Assembly (NCBI GenBank): GCA_002307115.1
Contig: DBTP01000096.1
Coordinates: 1 to 33,460 of the forward strand
DNA length: 33,460 nucleotides
Direction of reading: 5' to 3'
DNA from: Fibrobacter sp. UBA1313
GTDB taxonomy: Bacteria > Fibrobacterota > Fibrobacteria > Fibrobacterales > Fibrobacteraceae
Below are positions 7,916 to 15,380 of the stretch, one piece after another; position 1 is the first letter of the stretch; the number at the start of each line of letters is the position of its first letter. Under the pieces are notes generated by a model. It was not told the DNA's origin and searched no databases. It worked only from the letters and a program-made list of their open reading frames with translations. A program made the position numbers and the translations under genes.

Positions 7916-10060
7916 ATGAATTTGAATAAGGATAAATTCCCTATGGCTTTTAGAACATCATTATTCTTGGCCCTTTCGATTATTTCGATAGCTTCCGCTG
8001 CAACGGATTCTTCTGTGGTTGTTCGCCAGCGCAGTCTTTTGGATAAATTGGATTCTATAAATACAGCTGTCCTCGGATTCCGCATAGGTGGAACGGCCAA
8101 GGCGGGCGTTCTTGTTTCAACGCTTTCATCGGATCAACTATCCGATCAATCTCCATCGCGGGAAACGCAAGCGTATACGGATGCAAATCTGATCTTGACA
8201 GCGCGTCCTAGTTCGGAAACGGAAGCTCGCGTAGAAGTCCGTTTGCACAAGGATTGGCAATCTGGATATGAAGAATCCGTCAACCCTATTATCGGGCACT
8301 GGTTCTCCTATGATGGATTGATCTTGGACAAGCACCTTCTTTTTAATTTGGGATATATGAGAGTTGGCTATACTCCGCTCACTCTTTATGTTCCTGAAGA
8401 TGTTGTCTTGCAAGAACCTGAAATTTTTGCATCGCGTCGTAGAGATGCTCTTGCGATGCGGAATTTGGATACTTCGACGAATCGTCTTTTGCAGGGATTT
8501 AATGCCGAATATCATAGCGGTAAAGTCGGACTTCTTTCGGATATTTACGCTCAGGGCACCGCTGCGCGCATTCGCAATATTGCTAAAAAAGCCGATCAAG
8601 TATTCTTTGATTTTGATTGGAGCGATCGTTATATGTTGGCCGCTAATGCAGGGGCTTCAGCTTATGGCGTCACTTTGGGTGGAAACTTTGTTTCTACGTT
8701 TGACAGGGAATTGAGCTCTCGCTCGCGCAGTGCTGGCACAAATTATTATTATGAAGATAATTATGTTGGTTCTGGAATCTTTGGCTTTGATTCTAAAGAA
8801 CTTTTGAGCGATTTGCCTGTTCAGTTTGGAGTGAATGGTGAAGTGGCTTATTCTCGGTGGATTTACACTTTGGATTCTGTTCAAGTTGTAGATACAACAT
8901 ATTCTTATTCGCTTAAGCAACAGACTTCGATTACGACTACTGACGGCGTTAATTTGGATACGATTTCTGAATATTATGTGGCAAAGAAATCTCAAATAAT
9001 TAGAGATTGGTATGATACCGTTTTGGATCGCCAGAGTGACATTGCCTTTAATATTCAGCCATATGTAAAGGGCTCTTTTGGCAAGGTTGACGTGAACGTT
9101 TCCGGGCTTTATATGAATAACGGGGAAAATTTTTGGTCCGAACAAGCTGCGTCTCGTAGTTATCGGGGAAACACTTCCGTTTTGAATTCAGCTTCTTTAT
9201 TTGAAGGACAAGATTCTTCCCTGCTCTCTCTTTTCCGTTCGGGAAGTTTGGAAAATATGTACTTTGCCGTCTACAACACGAACGTCTTGCAACAGCAAAA
9301 TTTAATGAGCAAGAATGAGGTCTCCGATGTTTTATCTGTTGGTAGTGAGTCCAACTACACCTATTCTCGCTTGTACAACAATTACAAACTTGCCCACTTT
9401 TACCGCAACGCTTATTCTGCGGCGGCTTATAAGTTGACCGAATATGCTGCGGTAAGTGAATTTACTGATCCGAGCGTAAATATGCCGCTTCCTATGGGGC
9501 TTGCGACACCTGATCGCCAAGGCTTTTCTTTCAAGGGCGATTTTACTTGGGATGATGCTGTAGAGTTGAATGTGCGTTTTGGCCATTACACATGGAGTGA
9601 AATTGACGATCAGTTTACTCAATATGGTGTGGGCCTCGGCGTTGATGTTGCTCAGTTGATGACTTTTGACAAACCTCTTATGATTCAGATGTCCTATGAA
9701 GTTGCTTCGGAAGACAATTATTTGAAGCGCAAGACCTCTCGCATTGTTGCGGGTGCTAATGCTGGTATTTGGGGACCTTTTGCTGCGCAGGCGGGGGTTG
9801 AATTCTTGACAAAGAAATATGGAAATGGGTTAGACCTATATGATGATGCCTCTCTTCTCGTCAATACGGTGGACGAAATGTTAATTCTTGCAGGACCACA
9901 GGTCAAGCTTGCTCCAGGCGCTTGTTTGAGTGTTGAAGGCGGATATATGACGAATAAGGTCACTTATTCTACTACGGCAACGGAAACTGGGTTGAGAGTG
10001 TCTCAAGAGCTCTCCATTGATAAATTTATCTTTATGGCCGATATATCGGTCTCGTTCTAA
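7916..10060 (+). CDS. Outer-membrane beta-barrel protein, paralogue 3 of 3
   Basis: 714 residues. GCGAGG lies six bases before ATG 7916. The signal peptide ends near SIASA after a slightly long N-terminus (MNLNKDKFPMAF). A short helix (LLDKLDSINTAV) precedes strands starting FRIGGTAKAGVLVS; the end is FIMADISVSF with terminal Phe. Shared blocks with paralogue 2 are YTPLTLYVPEDV...EPEIF, ARIRNI, and TDPSVNMPLPMGLAT. Tyr, Asn and Ser are frequent throughout, as in surface-exposed loops. It is co-transcribed with its neighbours (11-base gap to the lipoprotein gene). Triplication of such a large barrel suggests either a heteromeric assembly or different ligand preferences; the sequence does not say which. 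Confidence 0.75.
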   Translation: MNLNKDKFPMAFRTSLFLALSIISIASAATDSSVVVRQRSLLDKLDSINTAVLGFRIGGTAKAGVLVSTLSSDQLSDQSPSRETQAYTDANLILTARPSSETEARVEVRLHKDWQSGYEESVNPIIGHWFSYDGLILDKHLLFNLGYMRVGYTPLTLYVPEDVVLQEPEIFASRRRDALAMRNLDTSTNRLLQGFNAEYHSGKVGLLSDIYAQGTAARIRNIAKKADQVFFDFDWSDRYMLAANAGASAYGVTLGGNFVSTFDRELSSRSRSAGTNYYYEDNYVGSGIFGFDSKELLSDLPVQFGVNGEVAYSRWIYTLDSVQVVDTTYSYSLKQQTSITTTDGVNLDTISEYYVAKKSQIIRDWYDTVLDRQSDIAFNIQPYVKGSFGKVDVNVSGLYMNNGENFWSEQAASRSYRGNTSVLNSASLFEGQDSSLLSLFRSGSLENMYFAVYNTNVLQQQNLMSKNEVSDVLSVGSESNYTYSRLYNNYKLAHFYRNAYSAAAYKLTEYAAVSEFTDPSVNMPLPMGLATPDRQGFSFKGDFTWDDAVELNVRFGHYTWSEIDDQFTQYGVGLGVDVAQLMTFDKPLMIQMSYEVASEDNYLKRKTSRIVAGANAGIWGPFAAQAGVEFLTKKYGNGLDLYDDASLLVNTVDEMLILAGPQVKLAPGACLSVEGGYMTNKVTYSTTATETGLRVSQELSIDKFIFMADISVSF

Positions 10061-10071
10061 GCGAGGACTTT

Positions 10072-10725
10072 ATGCGAAATGTTGAAATTTTCAAATTCTT
10101 AGCTGTAGGATTTGCCGTGGCTCTTTCCTTTTCCGCATGTTCCTCAATGGATACCAATTCTGCAAAGGACGGCAACTGGCCTACGGATTTTGTAGTCTCA
10201 GAATATTCGGAGCTTAATCCCGATATTGCTAATGCACAGCGGAAAACGTCTGTTGCTTCTGCAAATACTGAGAAATCTTGCAAAATCAATACTTTGTTTT
10301 CAGACACTTCTGAAACAGCCAAATTTCTTGCGGATTCTATAGCACTCAAATCCATTTTCACGGATTATGCTTCTTTTTCGGCAACGTATTGGCCGGGATA
10401 TGAACTTTTTACAACGAATACGCTTTATGCAGATTTTATTCAAGTCTTGTTTACGAGCTTCCACGTTTGTGGTAATACTGCAAGTGAGGATGTAGCTTAT
10501 TTGGTTTCTATGCCTGTAGACTCTAGTTTGATATCTATGGAATATCTTTTGATTGGTGCTACTGAAGGGCGAGCTTATCGCTATTGCCTAGAAGGGGAGG
10601 CCAAGGTCTTGCAGAATCCTTCGCAGGGAGTGGTCATTAATGAGGCTAAGGGCGAATATGATTATTCCGATTCTTATTATTGTTTGAATAAAGCAGATCA
10701 GCAGAAATATTTGATTGAGGAATGA
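10072..10725 (+). CDS. Lipoprotein of the barrel operon, unknown function
   Basis: 217 residues. A lipoprotein signal ends at FSAC (Cys23), followed by a short polar linker. I do not recognise the mature domain. It has five further Cys (CKIN near residue 70, FHVC near 137, YRYC near 173, and YYCLN near 207), enough for disulphides in an exported protein, and it ends in a Tyr/Asp-rich stretch (EYDYSDSYYCLN). The gene uses the same GCGAGG ribosome site as paralogue 3 and lies 11 bases after it. The next gene's ribosome site overlaps this gene's stop. An outer-membrane-anchored partner of the barrels or of the GH18-like protein is plausible but inferred. Confidence 0.7.
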   Translation: MRNVEIFKFLAVGFAVALSFSACSSMDTNSAKDGNWPTDFVVSEYSELNPDIANAQRKTSVASANTEKSCKINTLFSDTSETAKFLADSIALKSIFTDYASFSATYWPGYELFTTNTLYADFIQVLFTSFHVCGNTASEDVAYLVSMPVDSSLISMEYLLIGATEGRAYRYCLEGEAKVLQNPSQGVVINEAKGEYDYSDSYYCLNKADQQKYLIEE

Positions 10726-10732
10726 GGATCTT

Positions 10733-11785
10733 ATGAAACTTAAATGCTTGTCATTTCTTTTCGTAGCACTTTGCTTAACAAGCTTGACCTTTGCTCAAAA
10801 CCAGGTCATAGGTTATTTTCCATATTGGGCGCAGTATTCTCAATATAGACCAGCCGATATTCATTTTGAACGAGTCTCTGAGCTTCGTTATGCATCCCTG
10901 GTACCTGTCTCTGATGGTTCCATTACTTGGGCCGATGAAATGGACGCTGCAAATTTTGATTCTCTTTCCCAAGAAGCCGTTAAACACAATGTTCCTCTTG
11001 TTGCCGTTATCGGTGGTATGGAGGCTAGAGACGCTTTCGTCGCTATCGCTGCTGATGAATCTTTGCGTTCTACCTTTGCCAAGACTGTCGCGGAATGGGT
11101 GAACCGCTATAATTTGGCCGGCGTTGAACTGGATTGGCAAGGCTTGACTTCTGACAATGCTGAAAAATTTTCCGCATTGTTCTCTGAAATAAAGAATACC
11201 CTTTCTGGGAAATCAGTCGGGGTTGCTGTTTATTCAGCCTCTGCGGATGCGTATGGAGCGACGCTTAAGTCTGCGGATTTTGTAACTGTTTTCATCGGCA
11301 ATCAAATGTCTGTGGATTCGGCGACCGTCCGTCCTAATTTGAGTCTTTCCGATGTTTCTGCTGCAATGAATTTGTTTGCGGACAAAGGTGCCAACAAGGC
11401 AAAATTATCCGTAGTGGTTTCTCTTTCCGGGATGTCTTTTTCTGGCGCGTCCGGGTTGGGTTCTTCCCATCAAGGTGCGGGCAGCGGAAACGAGGGCTTT
11501 TTGAGCTATAAGGATTTGATGACTCGTTTTGATACTCCAGACTATAAGGTTTCTTTTGACGGGGCCTCCTCTTCTGAAGTGGCTGTAGGAAATGGAGAAA
11601 CGGTTATTTTTTCGGGTATTCCGTCAGTTAAAGCTATCAGTTCTTGGATCAAGGATAATGGATTTGGCGGGGTTGCCTTATATGATATGAGCGAAGATCA
11701 TCCAGAAACTATTATTTCGCTGTTTGTGACGGCCGGACAAGTATTGCGCCCAGGTGTTAATTATGCTCCAGCTAGAAGAAAATAA
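10733..11785 (+). CDS. Secreted GH18-fold protein lacking the catalytic Glu
   Basis: 350 residues from ATG 10733 (ribosome site GAGGA just upstream); an in-frame TTG at 10715 would overlap the lipoprotein gene. The signal peptide ends at LTFA. The mature protein opens with NQVIGYFPYWAQY, typical of strand 1 of family 18 chitinase-like barrels, and carries the strand-4 signature at 129-136. The active consensus DGxDxDxE reads AGVELDWQ here: the first Asp is Ala, the second is Glu, and the essential acid is Gln136 (codon CAA). The later substrate Tyr-Asp motif is also missing (DFVTVFIGNQ). The fold seems kept while catalysis by the usual mechanism should be lost, as in chi-lectins. It is the last gene of the barrel operon, so a glycan-binding role is likely. 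Confidence 0.78.
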   Translation: MKLKCLSFLFVALCLTSLTFAQNQVIGYFPYWAQYSQYRPADIHFERVSELRYASLVPVSDGSITWADEMDAANFDSLSQEAVKHNVPLVAVIGGMEARDAFVAIAADESLRSTFAKTVAEWVNRYNLAGVELDWQGLTSDNAEKFSALFSEIKNTLSGKSVGVAVYSASADAYGATLKSADFVTVFIGNQMSVDSATVRPNLSLSDVSAAMNLFADKGANKAKLSVVVSLSGMSFSGASGLGSSHQGAGSGNEGFLSYKDLMTRFDTPDYKVSFDGASSSEVAVGNGETVIFSGIPSVKAISSWIKDNGFGGVALYDMSEDHPETIISLFVTAGQVLRPGVNYAPARRK

Positions 11786-11836
11786 TGTAATTTTTATCAA
11801 ATGATTTCAACGTAAACAAAAAAAACGAGCGAATCA

Positions 11837-11864
11837 TTGATAAATTTATAAAATAAGATATATT
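11837..11864 (+). promoter_or_regulatory. Candidate promoter of the sorting-domain protein gene
   Basis: TTGATA (11837-11842) and TATATT (11859-11864) are separated by 16 bases in an AT-rich stretch. Transcription would begin near 11871, just before a perfect hairpin. This would let the downstream gene be expressed independently of the barrel operon. It is a consensus match only. Confidence 0.4.
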
Positions 11865-11876
11865 TCAGTTAAACCA

Positions 11877-11896
11877 TTTTCCGAGCAATCGGAAAA
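11877..11896 (+). promoter_or_regulatory. 5'-leader hairpin with GNRA loop
   Basis: An eight-base perfect stem, TTTTCCGA / TCGGAAAA, closes a GCAA tetraloop. It would stand within a few bases of the 5' end of the mRNA started at the candidate promoter, and is followed by a purine-rich ribosome site (AAGAGAGAG) ahead of ATG 11919. It has no T-run, so it is not a terminator for this strand. A 5' stem like this can protect an abundant mRNA from decay; that role is inferred. Confidence 0.5.
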
Positions 11897-11918
11897 ATAA
11901 CAAGAGAGAGAAAAAAAA

Positions 11919-12953
11919 ATGAAAAAGAAACTTCTTTTTTCCGCTGTGTTAGCTTCCGCTACCATGGCTATGGCTGCTGCCGCTACTGGTACTCCAGGTG
12001 CAGGCGTTTTGATGTTTGACGGCACCAATCAGCAGGTGAACACTGGTGAGAGTTGCATGTATGAATATGAAGACGCTTGTGGCGAAGCCTCTACCATGGG
12101 TTATTGGTATGACTATGATGACCGCAAGGCTAATAAGGGTGACTCCTATACGCTTTATCCTTACGAACAGAACGAGTATAAGTCCTTCATCCAGCCGATG
12201 CTTGACGATGTGAACTATCTCTACCTCAAGCAAGTAACGGGAACTGCATACGAATATTCTTTTGTTGGCCTTGGCTTTAACATTGTCGACGAAGACCAGA
12301 CTCCAGCTAATATTGCTCCATGGACTGGTATCTGCGTTACTTACACTTCTGATAAGCCGGTATACCTTGAATTGGGCGCTGACGCTCTTATCGATGACTA
12401 TAACGCTTTCCGTGTTAAGCTTGATGCCGCTACAACTCCGACGGTTAAGAATGCTACTTGGGCTGATTTTGCTTGCGATGCCACTTGGGGATCTTGCAAG
12501 GCTAAGACATATACAATTGATCAGGTTACAGCTGCTACACAGGCTATCAAGATTAAAATTGAAGGAAAAGGCAAGATTGTTGAAAACGAACTCCGCGTCT
12601 TCCAAGTTGGAACTGCAGGTGCTTGCTCCGCAACCGCAACGCTTAAGAGTGAAGCTACTCCGTTCTGCAAGAGTGATGGAGACGGAAGCTTTATCGCTTC
12701 TGCTTGCATCAGTGCAATTCCGGTTACAAAGTCTGCTTCTCGCGTGAGTGCAAACCTCGTTGGTCGCACGCTTTCCTTCTCCGGTTCTGTCGCTGGTGCA
12801 TCTGTTGAAATCATCAGCCTCCAGGGTCAGGTTATGCTTCGCTCTGCTCTTCCTACGAACAGCTTGAATCTCTCCTCTCTCAACGCGGGAGTCTATATGG
12901 TTCGTGTTGCTGGTCGTTCTGTTAATATGAATCAGAAGATTCTTCTCAAGTAA
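11919..12953 (+). CDS. Secreted protein with beta domain and T9SS-type sorting tail
   Basis: 344 residues with a clear signal peptide (ending near AMAAA). Residues about 28-232 read as a beta-sandwich rich in Tyr, Trp and Asp (GYWYDYDDRK, VGLGFNIVDEDQTP, KIKIEGKGKIVENELRVF), similar in flavour to non-catalytic carbohydrate-binding domains found in Fibrobacter enzymes. Residues about 278-344 form a C-terminal sorting domain of the type IX secretion kind: VEIISLQGQV, then LNAGVYMVRV, then a basic end. There is no catalytic motif, so this is a free-standing exported binding or structural protein. It has its own candidate promoter, a 5' hairpin, a strong purine-rich ribosome site and a strong terminator, all consistent with high expression. 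Export route and location are inferred from the tail. Confidence 0.72.
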   Translation: MKKKLLFSAVLASATMAMAAAATGTPGAGVLMFDGTNQQVNTGESCMYEYEDACGEASTMGYWYDYDDRKANKGDSYTLYPYEQNEYKSFIQPMLDDVNYLYLKQVTGTAYEYSFVGLGFNIVDEDQTPANIAPWTGICVTYTSDKPVYLELGADALIDDYNAFRVKLDAATTPTVKNATWADFACDATWGSCKAKTYTIDQVTAATQAIKIKIEGKGKIVENELRVFQVGTAGACSATATLKSEATPFCKSDGDGSFIASACISAIPVTKSASRVSANLVGRTLSFSGSVAGASVEIISLQGQVMLRSALPTNSLNLSSLNAGVYMVRVAGRSVNMNQKILLK

Positions 12954-12971
12954 AATTTTTATATATTTGCT

Positions 12972-13004
12972 AAAAAAAGGACTCCTTTATGGGGGTCCTT
13001 TTTT
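12972..13004 (+). terminator. Rho-independent terminator after the sorting-domain protein
   Basis: The stem AAAAAAGGACTCC / GGGGTCCTTTTTT (one G-T pair) with a short TTTATG loop ends in a T-run. It is nearly symmetric, so it could also work on the other strand. It separates the abundant secreted protein from the GH8 gene, 39 bases downstream. Confidence 0.85.
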
Positions 13005-13042
13005 AAAAGGATATATATTACAAAGCATCACTCGAGGCTTGT

Positions 13043-14428
13043 ATGAATTGTAAATTTGTTTTTGTTTTGCCTATTTCGGCAATGTTTTTTGCTTGCTCGG
13101 AATCATCTACATCATCATCTTCCGATATTTCTAGTGCTGTCGTTGACATTTCTTCGTCGTCTTCGGTAACAGAAACAAGTGCCGCATCCGTTTCTCTCCC
13201 TGCGGGGGCAAACATTGCGTATCCAGATAATATGTACGCTCTTTGGAAGTCTAAATATTACGTGACTATGGCGGAGGAAATTGCTGCAGGGTCTACGGAT
13301 AGCCCCTTATCTTATTTTAGTGGGATGAATCCTGCGAGAATTCGCTGGTACGGAACGGCTTTTGGAACGACTCCTTGCACAATTAGCGGGTTGAATTATT
13401 CGAGCCCGGCAATTTGGAATTCTTATAAAATGGGCTGCACAGTCTCGGAAGGCATTGGCTATGGAATGCTGATAACGCAGTTCTATGGCGATATGGATGC
13501 TTTTGACGCTCTTTGGGTTTACAATAAGGGTTTTCGACAAGCTAATTATTACGAGAATTACCCAATTGCGCTGATGCCTTGGGGCGTGAGAGGGTTTGCT
13601 GATATTGCTACATCTTCTAGTTTTAGTGCTGCTTTGGACGCTGACTTTGACATTGTGACTGCGCTGATCCTCGCCTATTATAAGTATGCCTCTGTTGATG
13701 CAACTCGAGCCAATGCCTATTTGGCGGACGCATTGAACATTGGAAACGCTATTTTGAAATATGGCGTTAATACGGCTAATTGGTTTGTTTATCCGGGTGA
13801 TGACCCTATGTGGACTATGGCTGGAAAATCCGGTTATGGCATTCATAACTTGAGCTATTTCTCACCTGTTGCATTGAGGCTCTTGACTATGGTGGATGCG
13901 GCGAATTCCGCCTCTTGGAATAATATACTGATTGCCGGTTATGCCTATATGAAGGCTGTGCAGGCGAATGGTGCTGGATTGTTCCCGGATTGGTCCAATG
14001 AAAGCTATGAAGCTGCATTAGCTAAATCGGGAGATGAAAATACCTACTTCTTGTTCAATGATGAAGCGGAACGTATTCCTTGGCGAATTGCGTGGGACTA
14101 TTACTGGTTTCAATCGGCTGATGCGGCTCAAGTGCTAAATAAGATGGCTGATTTTATTGTAACTAAAACGGCGGGTTCTGTTGATGCGATCCCTACGTAT
14201 GCCTATGTGTTCAAAGACGGGTCTGTTTCTACTAAGGATGCGTCGTCTATAGAACACAAAGGATCTTATTGCTTGATGGGCTTTGCTGGGGCGACGGATT
14301 GGTTTAATAATTGTGCAGCCTCTTTTAACGCTTTTTCAATGACCACTACTTATACAAATTATTATCCAGATAATTTGCAATTTTTGTTCAGTCAATTAAT
14401 GAATGGTCGCTTTGTAAAACCTTTCTGA
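13043..14428 (+). CDS. GH8 endoglucanase-like surface lipoprotein
   Basis: 461 residues, family 8 glycoside hydrolase ((alpha/alpha)6 barrel, inverting), expected to cut beta-1,4-glucan or a related glycan outside the cell. A lipoprotein signal ends FFAC (Cys18), then a Ser-rich linker (about 21-50). The acid Glu136 sits in SEGIGYGM; the substrate-site Asp residues are in LDADFDIVTAL (199-203). The segment that usually reads YDAxRxPWR is DEAERIPWR (340-348), so the usual Asp is Glu here, a change absent from the second GH8 enzyme. There is no sorting domain. GAGG six bases before ATG 13043 supports the start. It is flanked by terminators on both sides, so probably a single-gene unit with a promoter squeezed into 13005-13035. 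Confidence 0.88.
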   Translation: MNCKFVFVLPISAMFFACSESSTSSSSDISSAVVDISSSSSVTETSAASVSLPAGANIAYPDNMYALWKSKYYVTMAEEIAAGSTDSPLSYFSGMNPARIRWYGTAFGTTPCTISGLNYSSPAIWNSYKMGCTVSEGIGYGMLITQFYGDMDAFDALWVYNKGFRQANYYENYPIALMPWGVRGFADIATSSSFSAALDADFDIVTALILAYYKYASVDATRANAYLADALNIGNAILKYGVNTANWFVYPGDDPMWTMAGKSGYGIHNLSYFSPVALRLLTMVDAANSASWNNILIAGYAYMKAVQANGAGLFPDWSNESYEAALAKSGDENTYFLFNDEAERIPWRIAWDYYWFQSADAAQVLNKMADFIVTKTAGSVDAIPTYAYVFKDGSVSTKDASSIEHKGSYCLMGFAGATDWFNNCAASFNAFSMTTTYTNYYPDNLQFLFSQLMNGRFVKPF

Positions 14429-14441
14429 TTATGTATAAATT

Positions 14442-14470
14442 AAAAAGCACTTTTTAAAAGTGCTTTTTTT
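14442..14470 (+). terminator. Rho-independent terminator after the GH8 lipoprotein gene
   Basis: The stem AAAAAGCACTTTT / AAAAGTGCTTTTT, with almost no loop, is followed by further T residues and begins 13 bases after the stop codon. Near-perfect symmetry means it could act in both directions. Confidence 0.85.
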
Positions 14471-14537
14471 ATATCTAAAAACACCCGCTGGGCCAGTAGT
14501 CTAGTAGAGCCTTCTGGTGATGAAGATTAGAAAAGCA

Positions 14538-14599
14538 AAGTTCTTTGTTTATATTTGGACTGTGGCTTGCTAAAGGCATAGCAAAAAAGCAAAGAACTT
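14538..14599 (+). repeat. Nested inverted repeats in the IS200 leader
   Basis: The outer arms AAGTTCTTTG (14538-14547) and CAAAGAACTT (14590-14599) pair perfectly over ten bases. Inside, TTGCTA (14567-14572) and TAGCAA (14579-14584) close a six-base loop. IS200 elements commonly carry a 5' structure that limits transposase expression, so I read this as its relic. Confidence 0.55.
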
Positions 14600-14623
14600 A
14601 AAGTGTAAAAAAATAATAACACG

Positions 14624-15064
14624 TTGGCACAGACACTTGGAACTGCAAGTATCATATGGAATTTGCGCCTAAAATTTGTAGAAAAATTTTTTATGAGAAA
14701 AAACGCCTTGAAATAGGAACCAATTTCTAAAAATTCTGCGAATGGAAGTCGATAAATATAATTGAGGCTGGGGTTTGCTCGGATCATGTTCGTATGTTGG
14801 TCGAAATCCCGCCAAATATTGTTATTTCAAGTTTCGTTGGGTATTTAAAGGGTAAAAGCAGTTTGATGTTGTGTGAACTGTTTCTTTTCCTCCAATTCAA
14901 ATACCGAAATAGTGAGTTTTGGTGCCGAGGATATTTTGTAGATACGAGAGGTAAAAATGCAGCAAAGATGGCCCCGTACATTCGAAATCAACTGAAAGAG
15001 AGCAAGTACGGAGACCAACTGACAATGCTTGGTCAATTCTAGCCCATTTACGGGCGGCTGGTAA
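14624..15064 (+). pseudogene. IS200-type HUH transposase TnpA, decayed
   Basis: Reading the frames together restores a nearly full-length IS200 TnpA (single-strand transposase, HUH/Y1 class): LAQT, shift, WNCKYHMEFAPK, KIFYEKKRLEIGTNF, stop, KFCEWKSINIIEAG, DHVRMLVEIPP, SFVGYLKGKSSLM, FWCRGYFVDTRGKN, YIRNQLKE, then a shift into SSPFTGGW. Damage includes a frameshift near 14635, an in-frame TAA at 14728-14730, and a second shift near 15040. The metal-binding His-x-His pair is His-Val-Arg (DHVRM at about 14782-14796), so even the longest piece could not cut DNA normally. The candidate catalytic Tyr in YIRNQ is still present. The longest open piece (from ATG 14794) is a relic, not a gene. Confidence 0.82.
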
Positions 15065-15076
15065 GAATAATCGCAA

Positions 15077-15138
15077 GTGGCAGATTGTGCCACACAACAT
15101 GACGCGTGGCTACTATCCTAGGGCTTGGCCCGCATAGG
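15077..15138 (+). repeat. Two hairpins at the IS200 right end
   Basis: GTGGCA / TGCCAC (15077-15082 and 15088-15093) closes a GATTG loop. A second hairpin pairs CCTAGGGC with GCCC and TAGG (15117-15138), with a three-base bulge GCA. Single-strand transposases of this class recognise hairpins of this sort near the right end; here they sit just past the broken gene. Confidence 0.5.
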
Positions 15139-15380
15139 AAAATCCCCTACTTGTGCTAGAACATTGCTTTTGTCAAGAGGGGGTAAAAGACTTTCCGTAT
15201 ACTTTTGAAACCAACCTTTTGCTATTGAACCTAGTTTCTTTATGTTTTTCGTGAACGTTGGTTCCATTCTTAGGGAAAAGGTTTCTGATGTGAACAAATG
15301 TAAACGAAAATTAAAGCTTTTAGTGCATAAATATCAAAAAGAAAAATTTAGATTACGGGTAAAAGTAATAGAGGTTTTTT

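Larger units (their letters stand above)
14480..15175 (+). mobile_element. Decayed IS200/IS605-type element
   Basis: This stretch fills most of the 950-base gap between the GH8 gene and the GH5-GH8 pair. It holds a broken IS200-type TnpA gene preceded by nested inverted repeats and followed by two hairpins (15077-15093 and 15117-15138), the usual plan of IS200 elements, whose ends are subterminal hairpins rather than inverted repeats. The outer limits are approximate. From about 15175 to the GH5 start at 15381 I see only AT-rich sequence that should hold the GH5 promoter; no convincing -35/-10 pair could be chosen. Confidence 0.7.

Noticed and set aside
2794..10060. SusC/SusD-type uptake system
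   Set aside because: The barrels are shorter than SusC, start directly with strands after a short helix, and show no TonB box or plug; the lipoprotein has no SusD-like wording.
11949..12747. Long frames antisense and in another frame across the sorted-protein gene
   Set aside because: They lack ribosome sites and recognisable domains, and they overlap a gene with signal peptide, sorting tail, promoter and terminator.
14490..14520. tRNA-like 5' end (GGGCCAGTAGTCTAGTAGAGCC)
   Set aside because: No matching acceptor 3' strand, anticodon arm or T-loop follows; it lies at the left edge of the IS200 relic and is more likely part of that element's end.
14794..15042. Independent 82-residue gene
   Set aside because: It is the C-terminal half of a broken IS200 transposase; the same frame continues upstream past an in-frame stop with clear family sequence.
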